From: Methanobrevibacter smithii ATCC 35061
GTDB taxonomy: Archaea > Methanobacteriota > Methanobacteria > Methanobacteriales > Methanobacteriaceae
Length of the DNA: 64,000 nt
NCBI RefSeq assembly: GCF_000016525.1
Contig: NC_009515.1
Location: forward strand, 1,328,501 to 1,392,500
Direction of reading: 5' to 3'
This document shows, piece after piece, positions 55,471 through 64,000 of this stretch (positions are counted from its first letter, which is position 1; each line of letters starts with the position of its first letter). The notes under the pieces are model-generated. The model saw nothing but the letters and a program-made list of their open reading frames with translations. It was not told the DNA's origin and did no database searches. Both the position numbers and the translations under genes were made by a program.

Positions 55471-56681
55471 TTAGCATGTATGATTTAGTCAAAAAAATAT
55501 TGAAAGAAACTAACGGTCAAATTTGCAAACATTGTTTAGGACGCAAACTTTCCCATATTGTGGAAGGCAGAGATAATATAAATCGTGGAGAAAAGATATT
55601 TGAAGATTTGGAAATTCCGAAGCCTGAAAACTGTGTGGTTTGCGGAAATATCTTTGATAAAATCAATGATGAATTATTTAAAAAGATTTATGACAAAATT
55701 GACTTTTTAAATGTGGAATTTGATACATTTCTTGTAGGATCCAGAATTGATAAGCAAATTAAAACCTGGGATGATGAACTAAGTGAAAAATTCGATTTAG
55801 ATGTTGAACCAATTAAAAAAGAATTAAACAGAATAATTGGTCGTGAAATTGAAAACACTTTAGAAAAAGAAGTTGAATTTGAAAAACAGGATATTGTAAT
55901 CAATGTTGATTTAAGAAAAGAACCTAAAGTTAGAATTCAGATTAATCCTCTTTTCATTGAAGGAAAATATAACAAATTAGTCCGTGGAATTCCTCAAACA
56001 AAATGGCCCTGCGGCAAATGTAAAGGAAAAGGATGTGAAGAATGTAATTTTACAGGTAAACAGTATGGGGAATCTGTAGAAGAATTGCTGTCTGAACCTA
56101 TTTTGGAAGCTACAAATGGCTGGCAGGCCAAATTCCATGGTGCAGGTCGTGAAGACATTGATGTATTGATGTTGGGTTCGGGAAGACCTTTTGTTCTTGA
56201 AATCAAAGAGCCTAAAATTAGAAAAATCAATCTGGATGCTTTGGAAGAAAAAATAAATAAAATGACTGAAGGAAAAACATCTTATCACAATTTAAAATTC
56301 TGTGAAAGGAACAGAAAAGCAGAAATTAAGGTATCTTCAAGTGATGCCTATAAAATTTATAAAGCATTGGTAAAATGTGATAAACCTTATGATAGGGATA
56401 AATTAGCCAGTTTAAACAATTTGGATGAAATTCATCAACAAACACCTTTAAGGGTGCTTCACAGACGGGCTGATAAAGTAAGGATTAAACATGTTCATAA
56501 TGTTTCCTGTGAAATAATTGATGATACCACTTTTGAAATGACTGTTAAAACAGAAGGTGGTTTATATATTAAAGAATTGATTTCCGGTGATGAAGATAGG
56601 ACCAAACCTAATGTTGGTGAAGTTTTAGGAGTTAAATCTATTTGTGAACAATTGGATGTTGTAGAAGTAAGTGAAAAATAG
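55467..56681 (+). CDS. pus10: tRNA pseudouridine synthase Pus10
   Basis: This 404-residue enzyme makes pseudouridine 54/55 in the T-loop of archaeal tRNAs. The N-terminal CxxC zinc site ([16 protein letters not shown]) and RNA-binding region lead to a second Cys group ([20 protein letters not shown]). The catalytic domain follows, with the aspartate in [20 protein letters not shown]. The start overlaps the srp54 stop. Length and motif order match archaeal Pus10. Confidence 0.93.
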   Translation: MISMYDLVKKILKETNGQICKHCLGRKLSHIVEGRDNINRGEKIFEDLEIPKPENCVVCGNIFDKINDELFKKIYDKIDFLNVEFDTFLVGSRIDKQIKTWDDELSEKFDLDVEPIKKELNRIIGREIENTLEKEVEFEKQDIVINVDLRKEPKVRIQINPLFIEGKYNKLVRGIPQTKWPCGKCKGKGCEECNFTGKQYGESVEELLSEPILEATNGWQAKFHGAGREDIDVLMLGSGRPFVLEIKEPKIRKINLDALEEKINKMTEGKTSYHNLKFCERNRKAEIKVSSSDAYKIYKALVKCDKPYDRDKLASLNNLDEIHQQTPLRVLHRRADKVRIKHVHNVSCEIIDDTTFEMTVKTEGGLYIKELISGDEDRTKPNVGEVLGVKSICEQLDVVEVSEK

Positions 56682-56691
56682 GAGGATTAAT

Positions 56692-57159
56692 ATGGGTAAA
56701 GAGTTTACACACTTAACGGATAGTGGGGTGCACATGGTTGAAGTTGGTCAAAAACCAGATCAAAAAAGATTAGCTATAGCTAGTGGAAAAATACATCTGG
56801 ATAAAAATACTATTGAAATGATTCAGAATGAGGAAATTAAGAAAGGAAATGTATTAACTACTGCTCAGATAGCTGGAATTCAGGCAGTTAAGAATACTTC
56901 TTCAATTATTCCTTTATGTCATCCGTTAAATTTAACTGGAATTGAAATAGATTTTGATGTTAAATCAACTGAAATAACTGCAACATGCAGTGTTAAAACA
57001 TTAGGAAAAACTGGTGTTGAAATGGAAGCTTTAACTGGAGTAAGTGCTTGTTTGCTTGCAATATGGGATATGGTTAAAGCAGTTGAGAAAGATGAGAATG
57101 GACAGTATCCTGATACGAGAATAAGCGACATTTGTGTAATTAAAAAAGAGAAAATCTAA
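56692..57159 (+). CDS. moaC: Cyclic pyranopterin monophosphate synthase MoaC
   Basis: The 155-residue protein acts after MoaA to form cyclic pyranopterin monophosphate in molybdopterin synthesis. It has GVHMVEVGQKPDQKRLAIASG, the catalytic-region PLCHPLNLTG, and GVEMEALTGVSACLLAIWDM. A strong GGAGG at 56681-56685 seven bases upstream fixes ATG 56692; an ATG at 56671 inside pus10 is unsuitable. moeA at 40811 acts later in the same pathway. Confidence 0.94.
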   Translation: MGKEFTHLTDSGVHMVEVGQKPDQKRLAIASGKIHLDKNTIEMIQNEEIKKGNVLTTAQIAGIQAVKNTSSIIPLCHPLNLTGIEIDFDVKSTEITATCSVKTLGKTGVEMEALTGVSACLLAIWDMVKAVEKDENGQYPDTRISDICVIKKEKI

Positions 57160-57228
57160 AGTTTATATACTATGAAAAAAATAAATATAGTCAATTATTT
57201 TTATAAATTAATTTAAAGGGAGTTTATC

Positions 57229-57390
57229 ATGTCAAAAAAGAACGATAAAATTAGCATGCCTCAAACAGGTGCTGGTTTAGTAAGATATTTTGATGAAGAA
57301 AGTGTAGGTCCAAAACTTTCTCCTGAACACGTTATAGTTATTACAGTTATTTTAGCTATTTTCTGTTTTGTTTTAAGATTCTCTGGATAA
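57229..57390 (+). CDS. Preprotein translocase subunit Sec61-beta (SecG-like)
   Basis: This small, easily missed gene encodes 53 residues: a soluble N-terminus with PQTGAGLVRYFDEES, typical of archaeal Sec61-beta, then the GPKLSPEHVIVI segment and one C-terminal membrane helix (about 36-51) ending RFSG. It is the non-essential third subunit of the SecYE channel. It lies downstream of srp54, with which it shares the protein-export pathway. A terminator hairpin overlaps its stop codon. The length is normal for the family. Confidence 0.9.
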   Translation: MSKKNDKISMPQTGAGLVRYFDEESVGPKLSPEHVIVITVILAIFCFVLRFSG

Positions 57391-57428
57391 AATCCAGACT
57401 TTTTTCTTGTTTTTTTTAAAAAAACAAG
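57383..57428 (+). terminator. Double hairpin terminator after the Sec61-beta gene
   Basis: CTGGAT (57383-57388) pairs with ATCCAG (57392-57397) around AAA, followed by a T-run. A second hairpin, CTTG plus a T-run against an A-run plus CAAG, spans 57406-57428 and is followed by more T residues. The first stem includes the last codons of the gene. Confidence 0.6.
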
Positions 57429-57454
57429 CTATTTTTTATATTTAGGTAATTTAA

Positions 57455-58279
57455 ATGTTAACTAAAAGAATTATTCCTTGTTTGGATTGTGATTTGCAAG
57501 TTCCTGAAGGAAGAGTGGTTAAGGGTGTAGAATTTAAAGAAATTAAATATGCAGGAAATCCTGTAGATTTAGCTACACGTTACTATGAAATGGGTGCTGA
57601 TGAAATAGTTATTTTAGATATTACAGCATCTTATGAAAGAAGAGCAACAATGGCAGATGTAATTGATCGTTTGACTGAAAATGTTTTCATACCTATTTGT
57701 GTTGGTGGGGGAATTAGAAAGGTTGAAGATTATACAAAAATGCTGAAAGCAGGTGCGGATAAATGTTCTACAAACACTGCAGCTATTAAAAATCCTGAAT
57801 TGCTTACTGAAGCTTCTAAAGTTGTTGGTTCTCAAGCTGTCGTCGTTGGAATTGATGCAAAAAGAAGATATGTGGATAATCCATCAGATGCTCCAGATAA
57901 AAATGTTGTGGAAACTGATGAAGGATATTGCTGGTTTGATTGCAGTATTTATGGTGGAAGAGAATTTACTGGTATGGATGCTATAGAATGGGCGGTAAAA
58001 TGTCAGGAACTGGGTGCAGGTGAAATTCTTTTAACTAGTATGGACGGAGACGGAACTAAAGAAGGTTATGACATTGCTCTAAATAAAGCTATCAATGATG
58101 CAATTGATATTCCGGTAATAGCTAGTGGTGGCGGAGGAAATCCTGCACATATTTTAGATGTATTTCAAAAAACCGATGTTAGTGCAGCTCTTGCAGCAAG
58201 TATTTTTCATTTTAACCAATATTCAATTAATGATGTTAAGCAATACTTAAAAGAAAATAATGTTCCTGTAAGATTATGA
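57455..58279 (+). CDS. hisF: Imidazole glycerol phosphate synthase subunit HisF
   Basis: This 274-residue (beta/alpha)8 barrel of histidine synthesis has the catalytic aspartates in [10 protein letters not shown] (D11 type) and [11 protein letters not shown] (D130 type). The phosphate-binding motifs are [11 protein letters not shown] and [11 protein letters not shown], with [15 protein letters not shown] between them. An insertion of about 20 residues after the second aspartate is usual in methanogen HisF. It overlaps the next gene by 4 bases (ATGA). Confidence 0.95.
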   Translation: MLTKRIIPCLDCDLQVPEGRVVKGVEFKEIKYAGNPVDLATRYYEMGADEIVILDITASYERRATMADVIDRLTENVFIPICVGGGIRKVEDYTKMLKAGADKCSTNTAAIKNPELLTEASKVVGSQAVVVGIDAKRRYVDNPSDAPDKNVVETDEGYCWFDCSIYGGREFTGMDAIEWAVKCQELGAGEILLTSMDGDGTKEGYDIALNKAINDAIDIPVIASGGGGNPAHILDVFQKTDVSAALAASIFHFNQYSINDVKQYLKENNVPVRL

Positions 58280-59211
58280 TAATTAAAGCTCCGATTGACC
58301 TGGAATTAACTCAAAATTCAGGTCAAACATCCCAACCTCCCTGGAAATTGGATAATAATATTTACTCTGATGTTGTTGTAGCTGACAATAAAGCGGTTTT
58401 ATTTCAAGTTAAACAAAAAGAAAATAATTTGGATTTTAATTTCATTGGGGATATTTCTAATAAGGAAGCTACCAAGAAAATAAAGACTATTTTTGATTTG
58501 GATTTTAATTTAAATAAATTTTATAAATATTTAAATAATCAGCCGGAATTGGCTGATATGACTAATTTTTGTAGAGATTTAAGATTGTTTTTAGCTAAAG
58601 ATAAATTTGAATGTGTGATTTCTTCAGTATGCTCTGCAAATAATTCAATAGTCAGATGGACAAAATCCATTGATGATATTAAAAAATCATGGGGGAATAA
58701 ATACACTTATTCTGAAAAAGATTATTTTACATTTCCTGATGTTTCTGATTTTAAAAACATATATTGTGATGATGTAGAAGAGTTTGAGTGCTGCAGCAAT
58801 CTGAATAATCCTGGAGAATGTATCAATAATTTAAAAAGCTGCGGTGTTGGATATAGGGCACCATACATGAAAAAAGCCAGTGAAATTTTTACACTTGAAA
58901 TGGACCTTGATGATATTTCAAAAATGTCTTATGATGAGGCATTTGACACAATGCTGAAAGTTCCTGGTGTTGGGCCTAAAGTGGCTGATTGTATTTTGCT
59001 TTATGGTTTTAATTTTAGGCAAGCGTTTCCTACTGATGTTTGGATTAAGCGTATAGTCTCTTATCTTTATTTTGATGGTAAGGATATTAATGTTTCTAAA
59101 ATAAGGGAATTTGGAATGGAAGAGTTTGGAGATTATGCAGGTTATGTTCAGTTATATTTATTCCATTATGCCAGAATGTCCGGTCTGATGAAAAAACTTA
59201 AAGGAATGTGA
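58276..59211 (+). CDS. ogg: OGG1-like 8-oxoguanine DNA glycosylase/AP lyase
   Basis: The 311-residue protein has an OGG1-type N-terminal domain ([15 protein letters not shown]) and an HhH-GPD core with [18 protein letters not shown] and [11 protein letters not shown]. The lysine of PKVADC and the aspartate of PTDVW are the catalytic pair seen in OGG1. It would remove oxidised guanine from DNA, a useful function given the oxygen-defence genes nearby. It is translationally coupled to hisF and followed by a VOC protein after 4 bases. Confidence 0.88.
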   Translation: MIIKAPIDLELTQNSGQTSQPPWKLDNNIYSDVVVADNKAVLFQVKQKENNLDFNFIGDISNKEATKKIKTIFDLDFNLNKFYKYLNNQPELADMTNFCRDLRLFLAKDKFECVISSVCSANNSIVRWTKSIDDIKKSWGNKYTYSEKDYFTFPDVSDFKNIYCDDVEEFECCSNLNNPGECINNLKSCGVGYRAPYMKKASEIFTLEMDLDDISKMSYDEAFDTMLKVPGVGPKVADCILLYGFNFRQAFPTDVWIKRIVSYLYFDGKDINVSKIREFGMEEFGDYAGYVQLYLFHYARMSGLMKKLKGM

Positions 59212-59215
59212 TATT

Positions 59216-59572
59216 ATGAAAGTAAAGTATGTTACAATTATTGTAGATGATATGGATAAGTCTGCTGAGTTCTATACAAAAGTTTTAGGTTTTGAAGTTG
59301 AGGAAGTATTTGATTTACCCGGCGGAAAAATTGTCCTGCTTGGCAATGGGAATGAAACAGGTTTTGAATTGATACAAAATAGTACTTTTAAAACGGGTTT
59401 TTATTCTGTAGGTCTGGACGTTGAAGATATCCATGAGGAGCTGGAAAATTTCAGGAAAAATAATGTTGAAATAGCTATGGAAGCAACTAGAATATCTGTT
59501 GGCATGATGGCAAGGGTTATTGATCCAAATGGTGTTAATATAGTTTTGATTCAGCATGATGAAAAAGAATAG
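59216..59572 (+). CDS. VOC/glyoxalase superfamily protein
   Basis: This 118-residue protein has a single vicinal-oxygen-chelate fold: a YVTIIVDDMDKSAEFYTKVL start, then a GFELIQNS segment and a MARVIDPNGVNIVLIQ end. Family members use a metal for isomerase, lyase or dioxygenase chemistry, or bind small drugs. The function here is not known. It is co-transcribed with the glycosylase gene. Confidence 0.82.
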   Translation: MKVKYVTIIVDDMDKSAEFYTKVLGFEVEEVFDLPGGKIVLLGNGNETGFELIQNSTFKTGFYSVGLDVEDIHEELENFRKNNVEIAMEATRISVGMMARVIDPNGVNIVLIQHDEKE

Positions 59573-59582
59573 TTAAAAATAA

Positions 59583-60017
59583 CTATCTTTCTTCAACATG
59601 TAAATGGAGCATTTTGTCTCCTTGTTGGATTTTATTTACAACATCCATACCGTCACCAATAACATGACCAAATACAGTGTGTACTCCGTCTAAGTGTGGT
59701 TGTGGGGAATGTGTAATGAAAAATTGGCTTCCTCCAGTATCTTTTCCTGCATGAGCCATTGAAAGAGCACCGGTTCCATGTTTATTTGGGTTTCCTTCGG
59801 TTTCACATTTGATGGTGTAACCAGGTCCTCCTGTACCGTTACCGTTAGGACAGCCTCCTTGAATCACGAAATTTGGTATTACTCTGTGGAAAGTTAATCC
59901 GTCGTAAAATCCTTCTTCTATAAGTTTTTCAAAGTTAGCTACAGTATTTGGAGCATCTTCTTCGAATAATTCCAATTCAATTGTTCCTTTTTCAGTTTCA
60001 ATTATTGCAACTTTCAT
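59583..60017 (-). CDS. Peptidyl-prolyl cis-trans isomerase, cyclophilin type
   Basis: This 144-residue single-domain cyclophilin has the active-site motifs [38 protein letters not shown] and [14 protein letters not shown]. The catalytic arginine lies in FHRV. It has no signal peptide, so it assists folding in the cytoplasm. The gene is convergent with the VOC gene. Confidence 0.94.
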   Translation of the reverse strand: MKVAIIETEKGTIELELFEEDAPNTVANFEKLIEEGFYDGLTFHRVIPNFVIQGGCPNGNGTGGPGYTIKCETEGNPNKHGTGALSMAHAGKDTGGSQFFITHSPQPHLDGVHTVFGHVIGDGMDVVNKIQQGDKMLHLHVEER

Positions 60018-60091
60018 TTTATCACTTTTAAATTTTAAATATCATTAATACTATAAATATAGTTAATATAAGTATTTTATGGAAGTATTTT

Positions 60092-61258
60092 ATGAACACA
60101 AATGAACTTATTGAAGCTGAAGATAAATATTTTATTAACACTTTTGCAAGACAACCAATTGTTTTAGACCATGGTAAAGGTGTAAAAGTATGGGATAAAG
60201 ATGGAAATGAGTATATTGATATGTTTGCAGGAATTGCTGTAAATGCTTTAGGACATGCGCATCCTAAATTAGTTAATGCACTTCAAGGCCAAGTTGAAAA
60301 GCTTATTCATGTTTCAAACATTTACTATAATGAACCAGCTATTGAATATGCTAAAAAATTACTTCCTTTAACAGAATTTGACAGATTATTCTATGCAAAC
60401 AGTGGGGCAGAAGCTAATGAGGGAGCTATTAAATTAGCTTTAAAATACACGGGTAAAAGTGAAATTATTACAGCTAAAGACTCTTTTCACGGAAGAACTT
60501 TATTGACATTGGCTGCTACTGGTCATGAAGAATATAGGGAACCTTATTTAAAAAATCTCCCACAAGGATTTATTGAAGTTCCATATAATGATATTGAAGC
60601 TATTAAAGAAGCTATCAGTGATGAAACTGCAGCTATTATGCTTGAACCAATTCAAGGTGAAGGTGGAGTAAATGTTCCTTCCAAAAAGTATTTTGATGAA
60701 ATAGCGGAAATCTGTGCTGAAAAGGATATTCTTTTAATTTTAGATGAAGTTCAAACAGGTTTTGGAAGATGCGGAACATTATTTGCTCATGAACTTTTTG
60801 ATATAAAGGCAGATATCATGACTATAGCTAAAGGTGTTGGGGGAGGAGTTCCTATGGGAGCATTTCTTGCAACTGAAAAAGTAGCTGGCGGTTTTGCACC
60901 TGGAGATCATGGAACTACTTTTGGTGGAGGTCCTTTAGTATGTGCTGCGGCCAATGCTGTTTTAGATACTATTTTGGATGAAGATTTATTGGAAAACTCC
61001 AAAAAAGTCGGTGCTTACTTTAAAGATAAATTAAATGAACTAAAAGAAAAACATGATAAAATAGTTGATGTTAGAGGACACGGATTGATGATTGGTGTTG
61101 AATTGTCTGAAAGTGGTGCTGGATATGTTGATAAATTAAGAGAAATGGGATTCTTAATTAACTGCACTGCAGGCAATGTTTTAAGATTTGTTCCGCCTCT
61201 TATAATTACCAATGAGGAAATTGATAAATTTGTTGAAGCTTTAGACAAAGCTCTTTAA
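60092..61258 (+). CDS. argD: Acetylornithine/LysW-type aminotransferase (ArgD family)
   Basis: The 388-residue class III PLP aminotransferase has LFYANSGAEANEGAIKLAL, SFHGRTLLTLAATG, the LILDEVQTGFGR segment and the PLP lysine in TIAKGVGGGVPMGAFLA. In methanogens it serves arginine synthesis and may also act in lysine synthesis; lysA is found 1.7 kb downstream. The length is typical. The gene overlaps the convergent Nudix gene by 4 bases. Confidence 0.92.
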   Translation: MNTNELIEAEDKYFINTFARQPIVLDHGKGVKVWDKDGNEYIDMFAGIAVNALGHAHPKLVNALQGQVEKLIHVSNIYYNEPAIEYAKKLLPLTEFDRLFYANSGAEANEGAIKLALKYTGKSEIITAKDSFHGRTLLTLAATGHEEYREPYLKNLPQGFIEVPYNDIEAIKEAISDETAAIMLEPIQGEGGVNVPSKKYFDEIAEICAEKDILLILDEVQTGFGRCGTLFAHELFDIKADIMTIAKGVGGGVPMGAFLATEKVAGGFAPGDHGTTFGGGPLVCAAANAVLDTILDEDLLENSKKVGAYFKDKLNELKEKHDKIVDVRGHGLMIGVELSESGAGYVDKLREMGFLINCTAGNVLRFVPPLIITNEEIDKFVEALDKAL

Positions 61259-61689
61259 ATTTTCCAATTTTTCTTTTTTAAAACTTTTTCAAATGCTGTT
61301 GATAATTCCAATGTTTTTATTTTTTCTAAATTGGCCCACATCCACTCATCATGTTCATCACTGATAGCTACATCTCCAGTGATATTTTTTAAATACATAA
61401 CAACTTGAACAGTTCTTTTATGGACATAATCATCTTGTATTGCTTCGTAGAAGTCACCAACTGCTCCATCCAAATTAGTCTCTTCTTTTATTTCACGTAC
61501 TAATGCTTCATCGAAAAATTCTCCGGGGTCTACCTTTCCTCCGGGTAATTCCCATTTGTGGGGGTTTGTTCTGGATTTTGGATGTCTTCTAAGTATTAAT
61601 ATTTCGTCATTGCTGTTTTTGACTATTCCTCTCATTGTAAGTCCATAAGGTTTATCCATTTTAAATTCACCTGTTTTACTCTTTGCCAT
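61255..61689 (-). CDS. Nudix hydrolase
   Basis: The 144-residue protein has LILRRHPKSRTNPHKWELPGG followed by the Nudix box (G-x5-E-x7-REIKEET) near 51-73. It differs in sequence from the Nudix protein at 51046. Probable cleavage of modified nucleotides or coenzymes; the substrate is unknown. It overlaps argD tail to tail by 4 bases. Confidence 0.86.
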   Translation of the reverse strand: MAKSKTGEFKMDKPYGLTMRGIVKNSNDEILILRRHPKSRTNPHKWELPGGKVDPGEFFDEALVREIKEETNLDGAVGDFYEAIQDDYVHKRTVQVVMYLKNITGDVAISDEHDEWMWANLEKIKTLELSTAFEKVLKKKNWKI

Positions 61690-61820
61690 TGGAATATTTA
61701 ATTATTTTGCCTATTTATTTTGTTCATTTTCAGTATTTTTTCAAGAGTAATATTTATAAGATATTAAATTTTATATGTAGTTATTAGTTAATAGTTCAAC
61801 TTTAAAGAGGGTAAAGCTCA

Positions 61821-62897
61821 ATGGAAATTAGTGAAAGAATAAGATATGTTGATCAGTTAAGGGCAGTCAGTATACTTTTCTTAATTGCAATAAATGTAGC
61901 TATGGTTTTTAAGTATAAAAGTGTGGGAAATTTGCAGGAATATGTTGTTTTTACGACTTTTGGGTTTGGTGTTCCGATATTCCTTATGCTTTTAGGTTTA
62001 TTAATGCTTGATAGGGATTACTCAGATATTGAAACATTTATTAAAACAGACTTTGTAAGGATTTTCATTCCTTTTTTAATCTGGAATACATTATTGGCTT
62101 TACTTATGACAGCATCTGCAGGCAAGCTTAGCTTTAGCTTTAGCTGTGTAGTTTATTTCATGTCTAAATTCATGACTCAGCACTGGTATGCATGGATGCT
62201 GCTTGGTCTTTACCTGTCTTTACCTATATTTTCCCCATATGTCAGGTCAACAAAATTAAGAGGTGCAAAATATTTCCTTATCCTTGCAATATCTGCATCA
62301 CTTATCTATCAACTAATCGCATATATCGGGTCTCCGACCTATTTTAATCTAACTTTCTTCATAGGTCCAATCCTTTACATGTTTCTGGGATATTATTTGG
62401 AAAATCACAGGTTCAATATAAAATCCAAATGGCTGATTTTACTCGGTTTTGCCATATTTCTGATAACAACTGCTTACATGATTAATTTTGACATATTTGT
62501 AAATGGAATTCAAAAGACAATATTCCTGCATCATTATAACTTCCTTACAGAAAACTACGTAGATGTAAGTGTAGTGGCTATACTGCAGGCTGCAGGAGTA
62601 TTTGTAATGATTAAATATTTGAATGATCCAAAACTTCAAAATAATAAGATTTTAAAAAGAATCCATAACAGCAGAAAGTTCAATTATTCTGTAATGACAA
62701 TTAGTAGGGCCTGTTACGGGGTTTATTTACTTAACCAGTCATTATTGCTTATATTGACTACATTTGTGGATATTTCATTTTTGGATAATCCTGTTGGAAT
62801 TGTTGTACTGACCTTTGTTTTAGCATTTGTATGCTGTGCAATTATTTTAGGTTTAATTGAAATGGGAGTTCCAGGTAAATATATAGGTTATGATTAA
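61821..62897 (+). CDS. Acyltransferase 3-family integral membrane protein
   Basis: The 358-residue protein has about ten hydrophobic helices and the acyltransferase_3 (PF01757) pattern: ERIRYVDQLRAVSILFLIAI at the start, FVRIFIPFLIWN, QHWYAWMLLGLYLSLPIF and YGVYLLNQSLL. These enzymes transfer acetyl, succinyl or other acyl groups to exported glycans or lipids. A role in modifying the surface polymer of this archaeon is plausible, though the gene is far from the island. It has a GAGGG ribosome binding site and probably its own promoter. Confidence 0.82.
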   Translation: MEISERIRYVDQLRAVSILFLIAINVAMVFKYKSVGNLQEYVVFTTFGFGVPIFLMLLGLLMLDRDYSDIETFIKTDFVRIFIPFLIWNTLLALLMTASAGKLSFSFSCVVYFMSKFMTQHWYAWMLLGLYLSLPIFSPYVRSTKLRGAKYFLILAISASLIYQLIAYIGSPTYFNLTFFIGPILYMFLGYYLENHRFNIKSKWLILLGFAIFLITTAYMINFDIFVNGIQKTIFLHHYNFLTENYVDVSVVAILQAAGVFVMIKYLNDPKLQNNKILKRIHNSRKFNYSVMTISRACYGVYLLNQSLLLILTTFVDISFLDNPVGIVVLTFVLAFVCCAIILGLIEMGVPGKYIGYD

Positions 62898-62985
62898 GCG
62901 GAAAATTTTTTTCCTTCCTTAATTTTAAATACAATATCTAATAAAAATTAATATTAATAATTTAAATTACAGGAGTTTTTACAAA

Positions 62986-64000
62986 ATGGATTTAAATATT
63001 AAAATTAATGATAAAAACCACTTGGATATTGGTGGTGCTGATGCATGTGACATTGCTGAAGAGTTTGGAACTCCTACCTATGTCATAGATGAAAACAGAA
63101 TAAGGGACAATTATAACAGATTCTACAATGCTTTTTCAAAATACTATCCTGATTTTCGAGTATATTATGCATGTAAAGCTAACACTAACTTAGCAGTAAT
63201 GAGGATTCTTGAAAGTGAAGGATGCTGTATTGATGCAGTATCTCCTGGAGAAGTATACACTTCTAAAAAATTAGGATTCCCTGGTGAGAGGATATTATTT
63301 ACAGGTAACAATGTAACTACTGAAGAATTGAAATTTGTAGCTGAACAAGGTGCAGTTCTTAACTTGGATTCAGTTTCAGCATTAAAAAGATTGGCTGAAG
63401 TTGTAGATCCTGAAGGATTTAAAATATCATTCAGAGTAAATCCTATGGTTGGTGCAGGACACCACGATCACTGTATTACCGGAGGGGTAATGAGTAAATT
63501 TGGTATTATGGATAATGAAGCTGTAGAAGTATATCAATTTGCAGAAGACTTAGGTTTCACTCCAGTAGGTATGCACTCCCACATCGGTTCAGGAATCTTG
63601 GATCCGGAACCATTTAAATTAGCTATCGAATCAACAATTGACATTGCAGGAAAAGTTCACACTGAAGCAGGCATTGATTTTGAATTTGTTGATTTTGGAG
63701 GAGGTGTTGGAATTCCATACACTCCTGAAGAAAACATTGTAGACATAGATACATTTGCAAAAGAAAATATTGCATTATTCAAATCTAAATTGGAAGAGCA
63801 TGATTTAGGCAAACCAACAATGTATCTTGAACCTGGAAGATACTTGGTAGGAGATGCAAGTGTGCTTTTAACCCGTGTAAACAGTGTAAAACAAAGTTAC
63901 AGAAAATTCTTAGGTGTAGATTCAGGATTCCATACTTTACTTAGGCCTGCAATGTATGATTCATACCATCATATTGTATTAGCTAATAAAATGGATGCAC
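62986..64000 (+). CDS. lysA: Diaminopimelate decarboxylase (3' end beyond the window)
   Basis: The first 338 residues are visible and the gene runs off the right edge. It is a PLP-dependent decarboxylase making lysine from meso-diaminopimelate. The PLP lysine is in YYACKANTN, and SRPA-type family motifs include [37 protein letters not shown] and [18 protein letters not shown] at 62970-62974 is the ribosome binding site for ATG 62986. Lysine is a component of pseudomurein peptides. Confidence 0.93.
   Translation, partial: MDLNIKINDKNHLDIGGADACDIAEEFGTPTYVIDENRIRDNYNRFYNAFSKYYPDFRVYYACKANTNLAVMRILESEGCCIDAVSPGEVYTSKKLGFPGERILFTGNNVTTEELKFVAEQGAVLNLDSVSALKRLAEVVDPEGFKISFRVNPMVGAGHHDHCITGGVMSKFGIMDNEAVEVYQFAEDLGFTPVGMHSHIGSGILDPEPFKLAIESTIDIAGKVHTEAGIDFEFVDFGGGVGIPYTPEENIVDIDTFAKENIALFKSKLEEHDLGKPTMYLEPGRYLVGDASVLLTRVNSVKQSYRKFLGVDSGFHTLLRPAMYDSYHHIVLANKMDA

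Overview
The window comes from a methanogenic archaeon of the order Methanobacteriales, most likely a Methanobrevibacter close to M. smithii. The DNA is very AT-rich. The genes include a heterodisulfide reductase HdrA, an archaeal-type S-adenosylmethionine synthetase, RadA, a multi-OB RPA, Pus10, Dph2, Csl4, RpoL, TFS, Sec61-beta and an MsvR regulator beside an F420H2 oxidase. Starts are mostly ATG, preceded by GGTG or GGAGG ribosome binding sites. Promoters look archaeal, with a TATA box about 25-30 nt before the inferred start.

Region 1 (1-24068) is a large surface-polysaccharide island. About a dozen glycosyltransferases are arranged in tightly packed, often overlapping genes. They are followed by an ABC-2 exporter permease, a very unusual exporter ATPase, a CDP-glycerol glycerophosphotransferase-like enzyme, more GT2 enzymes and a WbaP/WcaJ-type polyprenyl-phosphate sugar transferase. 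Together these have the parts of an ABC-transporter-dependent (Wzm/Wzt-like) route: initiation on a polyprenyl lipid, chain building in the cytoplasm, then export. Several glycosyltransferases share a repeated N-terminal 'FD..Y...YP....dPL.HY...G' module, and whole domains have been fused, separated and duplicated. The island also holds a truncated regulator pseudogene, a 126-bp tandem repeat and two tandem three-helix membrane proteins.

Region 2 (24223-43190) is mostly housekeeping: RPA and RadA for replication and repair, an AEC-family permease, HdrA for methanogenesis, GlyA with a flavoprotein-ferredoxin fusion, SAM synthetase, IleRS, PurL, MoeA and an M50 protease. A frameshifted small membrane ORF lies between the permease and hdrA.

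Region 3 (43191-44194) is a small scarred patch. It has an AAA-ATPase relic, an orphan 132-residue gene bracketed by perfect 37-bp direct repeats, and a little unassigned sequence.

Region 4 (44195-46863) is an oxygen-defence unit: rubrerythrin-like protein and F420H2 oxidase on the minus strand, divergent from the MsvR-type regulator, with candidate operators in the shared promoter region.

Region 5 (46866-64000) returns to core genes. It has a cobalamin methyltransferase, an XPD/DinG-like helicase and tRNA-Arg(UCG). A minus-strand information-processing run (TFS, Nudix, RpoL, Csl4, Dph2, Hpt) is divergent from a plus-strand run (SRP54, Pus10, MoaC, Sec61-beta, HisF, Ogg-like glycosylase, VOC protein). 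The window ends with cyclophilin, ArgD, Nudix, an acyltransferase and a lysA gene cut by the right edge. All function calls come from reading motifs in the sequence; no database search was run.
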